DNA of 64,000 nt from Palsa-744 sp963734815 (GCA_963734815.1 CAVTIH010000001.1:992001-1056000); one strand, 5' to 3'; shown: positions 51,149-60,028, numbered from the stretch's first letter. Notes: generated by a model not told the origin, from the sequence alone. Numbers and translations: made by a program.

Positions 51149-53635
51149 ATGGGTTCGCGCCGGTCGTGGTTGGAGAATCCGGCCATGCCATCCGGAATGG
51201 AGCTGGACGTGGCGATTGCCGCAGAGGAGACGAGGCTCGCCGAGCTCGACCGGTTGAGCGAGGCCGCACGCGGGCGTCTTCTGGAGCTGCGTGTCGCACG
51301 CGAGCGGGCGGAGCGCAAGGTTGATGATGAGCGCACCAGCCTTGGGCCGGGCGCGGCGTGGTCCGCGGAGCGTAAGGTGGCGCTGTTCGCGAGCCTCTTT
51401 CGGGGGCGCGAGGATGTGTTTCCGCTGCGATGGGAGAACAAGGGGAAGGGCCGCAGCGGGTGGGCGCCGCGTTGCTCGAATGAGTGGGTTCGAGGCATAT
51501 GCTCGAAGCCGCGTGTGAGGTGCGGGGAGTGCTCAAGCCAGTCGTTTCTCGCGCCGGTGGACGCGGAGCTGCTCGCGCATCTACAGGGTCGGCAGGTAAT
51601 GGGTGTCTATCCGCTTATGGCGGATGACACGTGCTGGCTGTTGGCGATCGATCTCGACGGAGTCTCCTGGCGTGGTGATGTCGCGGCGCTGCGCGAGACA
51701 TGCGGTGAGCTGGGGGTGCTCCCGGCCGTCGAGCGCTCGCGGTCGGGGGATGGCGCGCACCTCTGGTTTTTCTTCAGCGCGCCGATCCCTGCCGTATTGG
51801 CGCGGCGCTTTGGGCTGATGCTCTTGACGGACGCGATGGGGCGTTGCTCGACGCTCGACATGGCCTCCTACGACCGTCTGTTCCCAAGCCAGGACACGCT
51901 GCCCAAGGGCGGCTTCGGAAACCTGATCGCGTTGCCCTTGCAACACGGCCCACGTCAGCAGGGCAACTCGCTGTTCGTGGATGAGCAGCTCGAGCCATAT
52001 GAGGATCAGTGGTCGTACCTGGAGTCGCTGCCTCGCATCGCGCCGGACCGCCTGGAGGCTCTCGTTGCGCAGGCCGACATCGACGGTCGCGTGCTTGGAG
52101 TGGCCGGCGAGGATGTTGACCGTGAGGCGCCGTGGCGGCCACCTCGATCACTCTCCAGCAGGCTCGCTGCGACGGCGATGCCGGATGTCCTCAGCGCGAC
52201 GCTTGCGCAGTGCCTGTACGTACGCGCTGATGAGCTCCCTCCGGCCTTGGCGGATGCGATGCGGAGGCTCGCGACGTTCTCCAACCCGCTGTTCCTCGAA
52301 CGCCAGCGGCTGCGGCTCTCAACAGGGCGCACACCACGCGTGATCGCATGCTTCGAGCAGCAGGGTCGATTCCTGGTGCTTCCTCGCGGCAGCCTCTTGC
52401 CACTGAAGAAGCTGCTCGACGACCTCGGTGTAAGGCTGGATCTGGCCGACGAGCGCATCGACGGGATCGAACTCGACGTCCGGTTCACCGGCAAGCTCAC
52501 CGATGTCCAGGCCGATGCCGCGCGGGAAATGCTTGCCCACGAGCTCGGAGTGCTGTGTGCGCCTCCCGGGATCGGGAAGACCGTGATCGCAGCGCACCTG
52601 ATCGCCGCCCGCCGCCGCTCGACGCTCGTGATCGTGCACAGCAAGCCGCTGCTGGAGCAGTGGATTCAGCGCCTGACCCAGTTTCTCGACGTAGACATCA
52701 AGCAGATCGGGGTAATCGGTGCCGGGAGGAGCAAGCCAACCGGTCGCCTGGACATCGCGACCGTCCAGAGTCTTGTTCGCGGTAAGAGCCTGCAGGAGCT
52801 GCTGGCCGGGTACGGGCACATCGTCGTCGACGAGTGCCACCACGTCCCCGCGGTCACGGCTGAGCGGGTGCTGCGATCCGCTGCCGCGCGTTGCGTGACT
52901 GGTCTGACAGCAACGCCTTATCGGCGCGACGGGCACCACCCGATCATCGCTATGCAATGCGGCCCAATCCGTCACGAAATCGAACGTCGCACGGAGCGCG
53001 CGGGGGAGGAGCTGCGCCTGTGCATCGTTCGCCGCGAGACGACCTTCGATCCGGCCGTGCTCCCGACCGATGCCGGCATCCAGGAGATCTACGGGGCACT
53101 CGCTGTGGACGAACGCCGCACCGACCTCATCGTGAAGGACACCCTCCAGCTGATTGTTGAGGGGCGCTCGCCAATCATTCTCACCGAGCGGCGCGAGCAT
53201 CTACAGCGACTCGCCGCGCGCCTGCGCGATCGAGTACCGGTGCTGATCGAACTGCACGGCGAGATGCGTCCCCGTGCACGCCGCGCTGCGGTTGAGCAAC
53301 TCGCCACCACCAGCGAGGACACGGCGCGGGTGGTGCTTGCCACGGGCCGCTACATCGGTGAGGGCTTCGACGATCCGCGCCTGGACACGCTGCTGCTCGC
53401 GATGCCGATCGCCTGGAAGGGCACCGTCGTGCAATACGCCGGGCGCCTGCACCGCGCGCACCGCGGCAAGCACGAAGCGCTCGTCTACGACTATGTAGAC
53501 GCCGAGCTGCCCGTGCTGCGCCGCATGTTCGCCAAGCGCCTGAAGACCTACCACGCTCTCGGCTACACGCTCTCCGAGACGCCGGCAGGCTACAGCATCC
53601 AGAGCGACGAGGCGACCCTGGGGCCAAGCGGGTGA
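51149..53635 (+). CDS. TOTE-type primase fused to a superfamily-2 helicase
   Basis: The 828-residue protein has a coiled-coil start (residues 15-65), then a TOTE-type archaeo-eukaryotic primase domain (about 75-300: FRGREDVFPLRWENKGKGRSGWAP; the Cys cluster CSNEW..CSKPRVRCGEC; AIDLDGVSW with catalytic acids; SGDGAHLWFFF). The helicase (about 450-800) has Walker A APPGIGKTVIA, VVDECHH, LTATPYRRDG and YAGRLHRAHRGK. Proteins with this pairing are predicted nucleic-acid-targeting components of biological conflict systems. ATG 51149 is the longest start; 51185 and 51197 are possible. Confidence 0.88.
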   Translation: MGSRRSWLENPAMPSGMELDVAIAAEETRLAELDRLSEAARGRLLELRVARERAERKVDDERTSLGPGAAWSAERKVALFASLFRGREDVFPLRWENKGKGRSGWAPRCSNEWVRGICSKPRVRCGECSSQSFLAPVDAELLAHLQGRQVMGVYPLMADDTCWLLAIDLDGVSWRGDVAALRETCGELGVLPAVERSRSGDGAHLWFFFSAPIPAVLARRFGLMLLTDAMGRCSTLDMASYDRLFPSQDTLPKGGFGNLIALPLQHGPRQQGNSLFVDEQLEPYEDQWSYLESLPRIAPDRLEALVAQADIDGRVLGVAGEDVDREAPWRPPRSLSSRLAATAMPDVLSATLAQCLYVRADELPPALADAMRRLATFSNPLFLERQRLRLSTGRTPRVIACFEQQGRFLVLPRGSLLPLKKLLDDLGVRLDLADERIDGIELDVRFTGKLTDVQADAAREMLAHELGVLCAPPGIGKTVIAAHLIAARRRSTLVIVHSKPLLEQWIQRLTQFLDVDIKQIGVIGAGRSKPTGRLDIATVQSLVRGKSLQELLAGYGHIVVDECHHVPAVTAERVLRSAAARCVTGLTATPYRRDGHHPIIAMQCGPIRHEIERRTERAGEELRLCIVRRETTFDPAVLPTDAGIQEIYGALAVDERRTDLIVKDTLQLIVEGRSPIILTERREHLQRLAARLRDRVPVLIELHGEMRPRARRAAVEQLATTSEDTARVVLATGRYIGEGFDDPRLDTLLLAMPIAWKGTVVQYAGRLHRAHRGKHEALVYDYVDAELPVLRRMFAKRLKTYHALGYTLSETPAGYSIQSDEATLGPSG

Positions 53636-53686
53636 TTCCGCCGGAGATGGCGTGACAGCCTATAAGCACCACGCTTTCCATCCGCT

Positions 53687-55111
53687 GTGAGTCGTAGCTT
53701 GCATCTGATGGGAGCGCATTCGCGTAACGCCCCGTGTCCCTGTGGAAGTGGCCTGAAGTACAAGCGTTGCTGTCTTGAGGTCGCGAACCGTGAGCAGGAG
53801 ACCGCGCGCTTCGAGAGCGCTGTCGGCGAGCGCATCTCGAAGTGGGCGGCGGCACAGTTTCCGGATGAGCTGAGCGCGGCATTGGGAAGCTTCGGCGGGG
53901 ATTCCGGGGCCGGGTTGAACGACCGCGACCTGACGATCTTCGTCACGTGGTTCTGCTCGGATCGAGAGCTTGCCTGCGGGGAAACCCCAGCGGCGAGCTA
54001 CGCCGCGCGCTCCGACATTGATGTGCGCGAACGGGATGTGGCTGCACGGATCGCCGCCGCGCGACTGCGCCTGCAGCGCGTGCGTAGCGTTGAGGCGGGC
54101 CGCTGGATCGAGCTCGAAGACGTGCTGAGCGGGGCAGTGACGCGCGTGCGCAGCGGAGACGTCTCGCGCGAGGCGACGCGTTGGGACATCCTGCTCTGCC
54201 GCGTGATGGAAGATGACTTGATTTCCTCGCTGTGGGGTCCCGTGCAGTTCTACCGGCCCGACGAGGAGCCGGACCTGCTCGCCGAGTGTGAGCGTCTCGC
54301 CGGTGTACATCGCATGCCGATCGGCAGCGACTGCCTGTTCAGTGCGGCTGCGCTTGAGTTGATGCGCTTCGTGCCCGCCGGCCGCTGCGCCGCTCCGAGC
54401 CTCTTCACGGCTGAGGGCGACCCGCTCGTCGACGGCCGGACGAGCTGGCGAATCACAGAGCCCGCCATCGCACTGGAATTGTTGGACGACCCGCCGCAGC
54501 TGGCGTGGGTTGGTGAGAGCGAAGACGGGTCGGGGGAGGCGTTTCAGTGGACCGTCCCGCGGGAGCAGCTACGCATGTCGGAGACGTCGCTGCCGCCGGG
54601 TGCGCTGCGTTTTGAGAGCAGCCTCACCGAGCTGCCTGGGCGGGTCTGCCTGGCGACGTTCGAGCTGACCGACCAGGAGCTGCGCTGCACGGCGGTCTCC
54701 GAAGCCAGGCTCGACGCCGCGATCGAGCTGATCAGCCAGCGCCTCGGCGCGCTCGCGGTGCTGCGAGATCGGAGCATCCTGCCGATCGAAGCCGACCCTT
54801 CTTCGCCGGGACCCGACCACTCGCAGCAACGACGCAAGCCTCGGACCGCGCTGGCGGCAGCGGCGGATCGAGATGTCGAGCGTCAGCTTCTCAATGACTA
54901 TTATCGCCGTTGGCTTGACGAACCGCTTCCGGCGCTTGAAGGCCGCTCGCCGCGCGAGGCTTCGCGCGGCACTCAGCGCGACGAGCTCGAGTTGCTGCTA
55001 CGCGGGATCGAAAACCGTGCCGAGCGCGCCCGGCGGGGTGGCGCCGCGTGGCCCGATCTCAGCTGGCTGCGAGAGGAGCTTGGGCTGAATGCGGGCCGGC
55101 TCGCGGCATAG
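53687..55111 (+). CDS. SEC-C-motif protein of unknown function
   Basis: The 474-residue product carries an N-terminal SEC-C zinc motif (RNAPCPCGSGLKYKRCC, residues 12-28), as used for zinc and protein binding. The remaining 440 residues have no motif that I recognise, though helical and strand segments alternate as in a folded protein. GTG 53687 is the longest start; ATG 53708 lies right before the motif. It follows the primase-helicase by 51 bases and may form an operon with it. It converges on the second AbiE pair. Confidence 0.75.
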   Translation: MSRSLHLMGAHSRNAPCPCGSGLKYKRCCLEVANREQETARFESAVGERISKWAAAQFPDELSAALGSFGGDSGAGLNDRDLTIFVTWFCSDRELACGETPAASYAARSDIDVRERDVAARIAAARLRLQRVRSVEAGRWIELEDVLSGAVTRVRSGDVSREATRWDILLCRVMEDDLISSLWGPVQFYRPDEEPDLLAECERLAGVHRMPIGSDCLFSAAALELMRFVPAGRCAAPSLFTAEGDPLVDGRTSWRITEPAIALELLDDPPQLAWVGESEDGSGEAFQWTVPREQLRMSETSLPPGALRFESSLTELPGRVCLATFELTDQELRCTAVSEARLDAAIELISQRLGALAVLRDRSILPIEADPSSPGPDHSQQRRKPRTALAAAADRDVERQLLNDYYRRWLDEPLPALEGRSPREASRGTQRDELELLLRGIENRAERARRGGAAWPDLSWLREELGLNAGRLAA

Positions 55112-55114
55112 TGG

Positions 55115-56050
55115 TCAGCGTGCGGTGGTGTTCGCCCACTCGCGCGCCTCTTCGCGGAGTTGGCGAAAGGGAGCGTGTTCGCGGTGGGCGGTTTGGTCGG
55201 CGAGTAGTGCTTGCTCTGCTTCGGAGCACTGGGCGAGCAGAGAGAACCGTTCGCGGACGGTGGCGCAGATACGGTCGTGATCTTGTTGCAGGCGTCGCGG
55301 TACCAGGCCTTGGAGGTCGGCCCAGCGGAAGTTCTTGGGCTGGATCGCGAGCAGTAGCGCGTGGGGGTCATAGCGTGGGCTGTCGCGTTGGTCGGTCCAT
55401 GCCTTGAGGACGGCAAGCCGGCGGACGAGTTGGGCGGAGAAGGGCCTGGCGGCCCAGAGGTACAGGTCGTAAATATCCTTGGCCGAGCCGCCGACGCGGC
55501 GGTTGCAGGCCATGATCTTCTCGCCGATCATCTCGTAGGGGTCCAGGCCGTAGAGGGTGGGGATGGCGCACTCCACGCGCGTGAAGTAGGACTGCGGGGC
55601 GAGCGGCAGATCGCGTGGTTGGAGAATCGGGTCCAGGCGGTAGCTGATTTGCAGCTCGAATGTTCCGCTGCCGTGTGGATGCTCGTAGGTGATTGTGCCG
55701 CTGAAGTTGTCCTCTTGGGAGTAGCGGAAGGAGGTGATCTGGAAGGCGATCTCGTGGTAGGGACTGCGCTGATCGAGCTCGGTCTCGATCTGCGCCTCGA
55801 AGCCGTTCTTGTGGGTGGCGTCGAGGTCGATGTCCTGCGAGAAGCGGCCTGTGCTGCCGAAGACGCACTTCCGTAGCGCGGTGCCTCCCTTGAACAACAG
55901 TGGACCAGGTGTACCCTGCGCGTCGCGGCCGAGCAGGCCAGCTTCGTTGAACAGCGCGAGGGCGTAGTGCAGGACGATGTCTTGTCCGGCGATGTCGGCG
56001 TCGATCTGCTGTCCGGCGGCGTATTGGCGGATGATGGCGTTGGGGATCAT
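55115..56050 (-). CDS. AbiEii-type nucleotidyltransferase toxin, pair 2
   Basis: The 311-residue protein has LLFKGGTALRKCVFG and RFSQDIDLDATHKN (nucleotidyltransferase acidic residues) and the GLDPYEMIGEKIMACNRRVGGSAKDIYDLYLW family block. It is only distantly related in sequence to the toxin at 46795. The stop of the partner overlaps its start by one base at 56050. The C-terminal tail after about residue 250 is helical. Confidence 0.88.
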   Translation of the reverse strand: MIPNAIIRQYAAGQQIDADIAGQDIVLHYALALFNEAGLLGRDAQGTPGPLLFKGGTALRKCVFGSTGRFSQDIDLDATHKNGFEAQIETELDQRSPYHEIAFQITSFRYSQEDNFSGTITYEHPHGSGTFELQISYRLDPILQPRDLPLAPQSYFTRVECAIPTLYGLDPYEMIGEKIMACNRRVGGSAKDIYDLYLWAARPFSAQLVRRLAVLKAWTDQRDSPRYDPHALLLAIQPKNFRWADLQGLVPRRLQQDHDRICATVRERFSLLAQCSEAEQALLADQTAHREHAPFRQLREEAREWANTTAR

Positions 56051-56889
56051 CAGCGGAGGATCTCCTCGCGCAGGGCGGACGCGCCGATGTTGTCGATGAC
56101 TGCCCAGCGAGGCAGGCGCGTTCCACGCGCTCCGAAGATGCGCCGCTCGCCGAGATACAAAAGTGACTCGCCACGACGCGCTCGTGCGTACTTTGCGAGT
56201 GTCGTGGGAATCCGCAGGTCGAGTATCTCCAGCAGCGCGGCGACACGACGCAAAGCCGCACGTCCACGGGTCTCCTGCTCGCTGAGGTCGACCAGGAGAT
56301 CCCAGTCTAGGTTCGGGTGTGCTCGGTCGAGGACCCGCGCGAGGCCGTGGACACCGCCGATTCGTCCAGGCAGGCCGGCCGCGTCGATAACGATCTTCTC
56401 GGGCGTGGCGAGCTTGATCTGAAAGTCATGCAGCTCGGCTTGTTCTATGCCGATGGGGGCAAATGACCTTAGGAAGATCAAGGTGATCGGTATCGTGGCC
56501 CACGCCTTCGGCCGGTTGGTGCCGGTCGGGACGCAAATCTGTACCGAGCCTGGGCGATCCGGTGTCAGCCCTCGCTCGTACGCGGCGGACTGAAAGCCGA
56601 CGTAGTAGCGCAAGCCGGAGGTTCCCAGCGCGGCCCACGGATTCGGGAGAGCCCAGCCGCCGGTGTCGGCCAAGACCGTCTCGTAGTGCCCATGTGAGGT
56701 ACGGGTCAACCAGCCCTTGCGAGCCAGGTTTGAGACGGTGTGCCACGCGATCTGTGATGGCCATCCGAAGTGTTCTGATATCTCTCTCGACGAGATGCCG
56801 GGACGACGCTCAGCCTCGAGCCAGGCGACGATCTCGGCCTCGCGGCGTGAGAGCGTTCGTGCCGGCGGTGGGGGAGGGCCCTCAACCAT
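56050..56889 (-). CDS. AbiEi-type antitoxin, pair 2
   Basis: The 279-residue protein begins with a winged-helix domain (SRREAEIVAWLEAERRPGI, WPSQIAWHTVSNLARKGWL) and continues with an AbiEi-like region (YYVGFQSAAYERGLT, KIVIDAAGLPGRIGGV). It is upstream of and coupled to the toxin. The start codon itself lies in one arm of a long inverted repeat (56889-56945), suggesting autorepression. Confidence 0.82.
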   Translation of the reverse strand: MVEGPPPPPARTLSRREAEIVAWLEAERRPGISSREISEHFGWPSQIAWHTVSNLARKGWLTRTSHGHYETVLADTGGWALPNPWAALGTSGLRYYVGFQSAAYERGLTPDRPGSVQICVPTGTNRPKAWATIPITLIFLRSFAPIGIEQAELHDFQIKLATPEKIVIDAAGLPGRIGGVHGLARVLDRAHPNLDWDLLVDLSEQETRGRAALRRVAALLEILDLRIPTTLAKYARARRGESLLYLGERRIFGARGTRLPRWAVIDNIGASALREEILR

Positions 56890-56945
56890 TGCTCATGTAT
56901 ACCCGATCCTGCGGCTTTTGGGAAGATTAGGCTATACACGAGCAA
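56889..56945. promoter_or_regulatory. Inverted repeat across the AbiE pair 2 promoter
   Basis: TTGCTCATGTATA (56889-56901) and TATACACGAGCAA (56933-56945) match at 12 of 13 positions as an inverted repeat spaced 31 bases apart, bracketing the expected promoter of the antitoxin gene. Paired sites of this kind are used by AbiEi proteins. Confidence 0.65.
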
Positions 56946-57174
56946 CGCCACGCAATTCATGGCGAGTTCGACTCGGGTGTCAGCGAACCGTCCTCCGGCA
57001 CCGCAGCGCTGGGGTCCAATTTGGGGTCCAAAGTGAGCGTAACTCAGGAGCACTCAGAAGCACTCAAAGCTAGTAAACACGGGCTTGGAGCACTCAGCGA
57101 CGCCAGAACCCGCAGGCTGGCGAGCCCGAAGACGATCCTCAAGCGGCCGATCCACGCGCCCAAGCCGACACGGG
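56946..57174. other. Gene-free stretch with block-B-like motif
   Basis: No gene. It has GGGGTCCAATTTGGGGTCC at about 57011 (block-B-like) and three AGCACTCA repeats between 57046 and 57100. Confidence 0.45.
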
Positions 57175-58980
57175 CTCAGACCGTGATTCCTGAGTAACTG
57201 CTCCGTTTTTGGGTGTGTTGGTTCCGTCCGGGCCGCTTGGCAGCGTGCGTTTGAACGTTCCAGCGACTCGGGGAGGGGATCACCTTGTCGGTGAAGTCCA
57301 GGCAGAAGGCAGAGCGGCGGGTCAAGCGTGCGGCGGGTCGCGGTGTGCGGACTCGTTTTGATCAGGCTCCCAGGATCGAGGTCGTGGCTGATGATCCGAC
57401 ACTGACGCCGTTCGCGGGGTCTGCTGTGGTGGGTGAGCTGGTGCGTCGTTTGGGGTTGATCCCGGCGCTCGATAGGGCGATCGAGGGTGCGCCGCGGGTT
57501 GGGGGTTTGGGGCCGGTCAAGCAGCGCGCGCGTGGCCTCTCGGCAGGCCAGGCGCTGGTGTGCGTGGCCGAGTCGATGCTATGCGGCGGGGACTCGATGC
57601 TCGATGTGGAGCGGCTGCGGGCTGATGCGCCTGGCGCTGAGCTGCGGGCGGTGGCTGACGTTCCGGCGGCCTCGACTGCGTGCCAGTTGGCGCGGCGTTT
57701 CAGGCGCACTCATTTGCGTGCCGCTGAGGAGGCGTTCGCACGGGCAGCGAACGAGTTTGACCGTCAACTCGGGCGTGATCCGGGCGGGCCGGTAACACTC
57801 GATTTTGATTCCACGAGCGTCGAGGTTTACGGGCGGCGCAAGCCGGGCGCGGCTGTGAACTACAAGGGCCAGTTGGCCTACCAGCCCCTGTTGTGCTCCT
57901 GGGCGCAGCGCGGACGGATGCTCGCCGGCGAGCTGCTCGGGGGAACGGACTCCACGCAGGCCGATGAGCCCCGTCGCCTGCTGGGCCGCGTGGTGTCCTA
58001 TCTGCCCGAGGGTCATGGCGAGATTTCGGCGCGTTTTGACTCGGGGTTCTACCGCGTCGATCTACTGAGCGACTGCCGCGAGCGTGGGGTGCGCTTCTCG
58101 ATCTCGGTGCCGCGCTCAACGGCGATGTGGCGGGCACTGGAGGAGATCGGCGAGGATCAGTGGCAGGACGCGCAGGAGCTGGGGAGCGCCCAGGTCGCCG
58201 AGAGCACCTATACCCCGCATGGCTGGGAGCATGAGCCGCTACGGCTGATCGTTCGCCGTGTCGCGCATCCCGCTGACGCGCTCAGCGACGATCCACGCGC
58301 GCGACGCCGCTCGACGATCCCGGCCGAGCAGCTGAACCTCGGGCTGGCAGGCGAAGCCGACGTCGTATACGGCTACAGCTTCATCCTCACCGATCTCGAG
58401 GGCGAGGTCCCTGCCGTTGAGCGCCACCACCGCGAGCGCGTGCAAATCGAGGAGCGCATCAAGGACCAGAAGCTCGGTGTCTCCCTGCGCCGCCTACCGC
58501 TCTCCGATCTCGACGCCAACCGCTTCTGGCTTGCTTGCACCGCGCTCGCGCTGAACCTGCTGGCACTCCTCTCCGATCTGCTCTATGGCACCGACCCACC
58601 TGGGCATTTGCCGCGTCGCCGTCAAGCCAAGTGGCTACGACGGATGCTGCTCTGCGTACCCGCCAGAGTCATCCACCACGCACGCACAATCCGCCTGCGG
58701 CTACCCGCCGGGATCCCCCAAGCCGAACTCTTCGCCCGCGCCTACAACACCGCACGCGGGCTCGCGCCACCAGCCGCCGCCCGACCCCCTCCGGAAGACA
58801 ACCACACCGCGTGAGAGCCATCTCGGCCTGCCCGGAAACGGGTGCCCAGCACCAGCGCTCACCACCACTCGCGCTCCTCGCACACCCCAGCGCCGCGCGC
58901 CGCGACCCAACCCCATCCAAAAACCCCACCCAGCACAAAATCCCGGCACCACGACGCTTATCCACTAATCACGGTCAGAG
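57175..58980 (+). mobile_element. Second IS1380-type insertion sequence
   Basis: Ends CTCAGACCGTGATT (57175-57188) and AATCACGGTCAGAG (58967-58980) form an inverted repeat with one mismatch, enclosing 1,806 bp and one transposase gene. I see no target duplication in the flanks, so boundaries are less certain than for the first copy. Confidence 0.65.
57285..58814 (+). CDS. IS1380-family transposase, second type
   Basis: The 509-residue protein belongs to the IS1380 DDE group: VTLDFDSTSVEVYGRRKPGA, the YKGQLAYQPLL block, ISARFDSGFYR with the second Asp, and the Glu in QIEERIKDQKLGVSLRRLP. It differs clearly from the transposase at 42967. TTG 57285 follows a GGGAGGGG; GTG 57291 is an alternative start. 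It appears intact. Confidence 0.9.
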   Translation: MSVKSRQKAERRVKRAAGRGVRTRFDQAPRIEVVADDPTLTPFAGSAVVGELVRRLGLIPALDRAIEGAPRVGGLGPVKQRARGLSAGQALVCVAESMLCGGDSMLDVERLRADAPGAELRAVADVPAASTACQLARRFRRTHLRAAEEAFARAANEFDRQLGRDPGGPVTLDFDSTSVEVYGRRKPGAAVNYKGQLAYQPLLCSWAQRGRMLAGELLGGTDSTQADEPRRLLGRVVSYLPEGHGEISARFDSGFYRVDLLSDCRERGVRFSISVPRSTAMWRALEEIGEDQWQDAQELGSAQVAESTYTPHGWEHEPLRLIVRRVAHPADALSDDPRARRRSTIPAEQLNLGLAGEADVVYGYSFILTDLEGEVPAVERHHRERVQIEERIKDQKLGVSLRRLPLSDLDANRFWLACTALALNLLALLSDLLYGTDPPGHLPRRRQAKWLRRMLLCVPARVIHHARTIRLRLPAGIPQAELFARAYNTARGLAPPAAARPPPEDNHTA

Positions 58981-59137
58981 CGCCCCGAGACGACCCCCGA
59001 GGTGGAGGCCCTGGGCGGCCCTACCGACGCGACGGGGAACAATCCGGGGAACAAATTGAGCGAAAGCGAGAGCAACTGAGCTACACTCGGGGCCAGTAAT
59101 CACGGGGGTTTAGGACCCAGCCGCAGGGCATCGCTCG
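58981..59137. other. Right-end sequence of the island
   Basis: Gene-free, with two GGGGAACAA motifs (59035-59060) resembling those in block A. In the excised circle it would encode the last 18 integrase residues on the minus strand, ending at 59081. Confidence 0.5.
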
Positions 59138-59182
59138 GGCTGGGGGCCGGGCGGTCGCAGGTTCAAATCCTGTCTCCCCGAC
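59138..59182 (+). repeat. attR, 45-bp core repeat
   Basis: Identical to 12661-12705. The sequence left of it (TAGGACCCAGCCGCAGGG...) cannot form the 5' half of a tRNA, so this side carries only the fragment. Sequence to the right (TGAAATCCC) is the former continuation of the host tRNA-Pro gene, which therefore lacked an encoded CCA. Confidence 0.93.
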
Positions 59183-59336
59183 TGAAATCCCGGTTGCGAC
59201 AGCAGCCGCCACGGCTCGCCACACAACGCCAAGTTGCCCGACGTATGCAGGGGATTTTCGGAGATCAGGGAGCGTTAGGGCGGTGATCGCGGGGCTCGTG
59301 CCAGGGTCCGTTTTCGCCAGTCTGTGCCACGGTTTT

Positions 59337-59420
59337 GTGCCACGAAGGCGTCGTGGCACAGACGTGCTCGCCGCCGGCCTGGGTGGGTGTTTGAGCGTGC
59401 CACGATGCGCTCGTGGCACG
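59337..59420. repeat. Two related GTGCCACGA hairpins
   Basis: GTGCCACGA-AGGCG-TCGTGGCAC (59337-59359) and CGTGCCACGA-TGCGC-TCGTGGCACG (59396-59420) have perfect 9- and 10-base arms and share the arm sequence. They look like a pair of REP-type elements or repressor sites; the second overlaps the start of the 59413 ORF. Confidence 0.55.
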
Positions 59421-59676
59421 GCCTACTCGCCGTGACGCCATCGCCCCCGGCCGGCCTCGTCAGCTGGCGCGGGGGCTCTATCTCTCTCGACAGGCGTGGG
59501 GCACACCGCCGGAAGCCGCCGCCGACCTACTTGCCAAATGGGGAGTGCGAGCGCGCACGGCGGCGGCGGCCGTCTGCCACAGCGCGCTACCAAGAAGCGA
59601 TTCACCGCTGATGCTGGCGTCCGATCTGGCATCCGATCTGGCATCCGATCTGGGGTCCGATCTGTCTTCCTCCTAG
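59413..59676 (+). CDS. Short ORF ending in a 12-bp tandem repeat
   Basis: The 87-residue frame (MARPTRRDAIAPGRPRQLARGLYLSRQAWGT...) has a helix-rich basic N-terminal half. At 59617-59664 four copies of a 12-bp unit (GCATCCGATCTG and variants) encode repeated ASDL. Whether it is a real gene is uncertain: the frame opens inside a hairpin and has no Shine-Dalgarno. Confidence 0.35.
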   Translation: MARPTRRDAIAPGRPRQLARGLYLSRQAWGTPPEAAADLLAKWGVRARTAAAAVCHSALPRSDSPLMLASDLASDLASDLGSDLSSS

Positions 59677-59875
59677 ACGGAATACCCTACAGAACCAAAA
59701 GCCCTGCAAATGAAGACATTGTGTGTCGGCGACATCCGTGGATGTCAGTTGAAGTCACATAAAAGTCACTCGAATCCGCAGCGGTCGTGGTCGCCGTGCG
59801 GGCGGTCAGCACCGCAGAAGCTGGTCATCCATGCCGGTGGTAGCCATCAAGACGCCGCTCCTCGGCTCGCTTTGA

Positions 59876-60028
59876 CCCGACCAGGCGGCGCACGAACTGT
59901 CGGCGAAGACCAGGTGGGTCTACGAGGCAGTGCGCGTCGGGTGTGCCGCCCAACACGCACGCATGGGAGCCGGCCGCTTCACGCGCCAGATGCTTGAGGA
60001 GTGGCTTGCCAAGCAGCCGCGGCAGTAG
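59876..60028 (+). pseudogene. Excisionase-like HTH remnant outside attR
   Basis: The open frame after TGA 59873 encodes DQAAHELSAKTRWVYEAVRVG, then ARMGAGRFTRQMLEEWLAKQ, the pattern of small excisionase/MerR-type HTH proteins (strand VRVG, final EWLA helix). No start codon exists before it in frame, so it is a fragment. The rest of 59677-60124 holds no other gene. Confidence 0.5.

Larger units (their letters stand above)
12661..59182. mobile_element. Integrative element (46.5 kb) in tRNA-Pro(GGG)
   Basis: An exact 45-base direct repeat (12661-12705 and 59138-59182) covering the anticodon-loop-to-3'-end part of tRNA-Pro bounds the segment; the predicted excised circle is 46,477 bp. A serine recombinase with an XRE/ImmA regulatory pair lies just inside the left end. 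Inside are mobilisation genes, many regulators, several defence modules, four intact IS copies plus a group II intron. No full type IV secretion, capsid or packaging genes are seen, so it is not a complete ICE or prophage as far as I can read. Internal remnants show that it is composite. Confidence 0.88.

Noticed and set aside
12706..59137. A prophage
   Set aside because: No capsid, portal, terminase, tail or lysis genes are recognisable; mobilisation and defence genes fit an integrative element instead.
59100..59182. A second complete tRNA-Pro at attR
   Set aside because: Only the 3' half matches; sequence before 59138 cannot form acceptor or D arms.
59617..59664. Possible CRISPR array
   Set aside because: Only four 12-bp units in direct tandem without spacers; no cas genes anywhere in the window.
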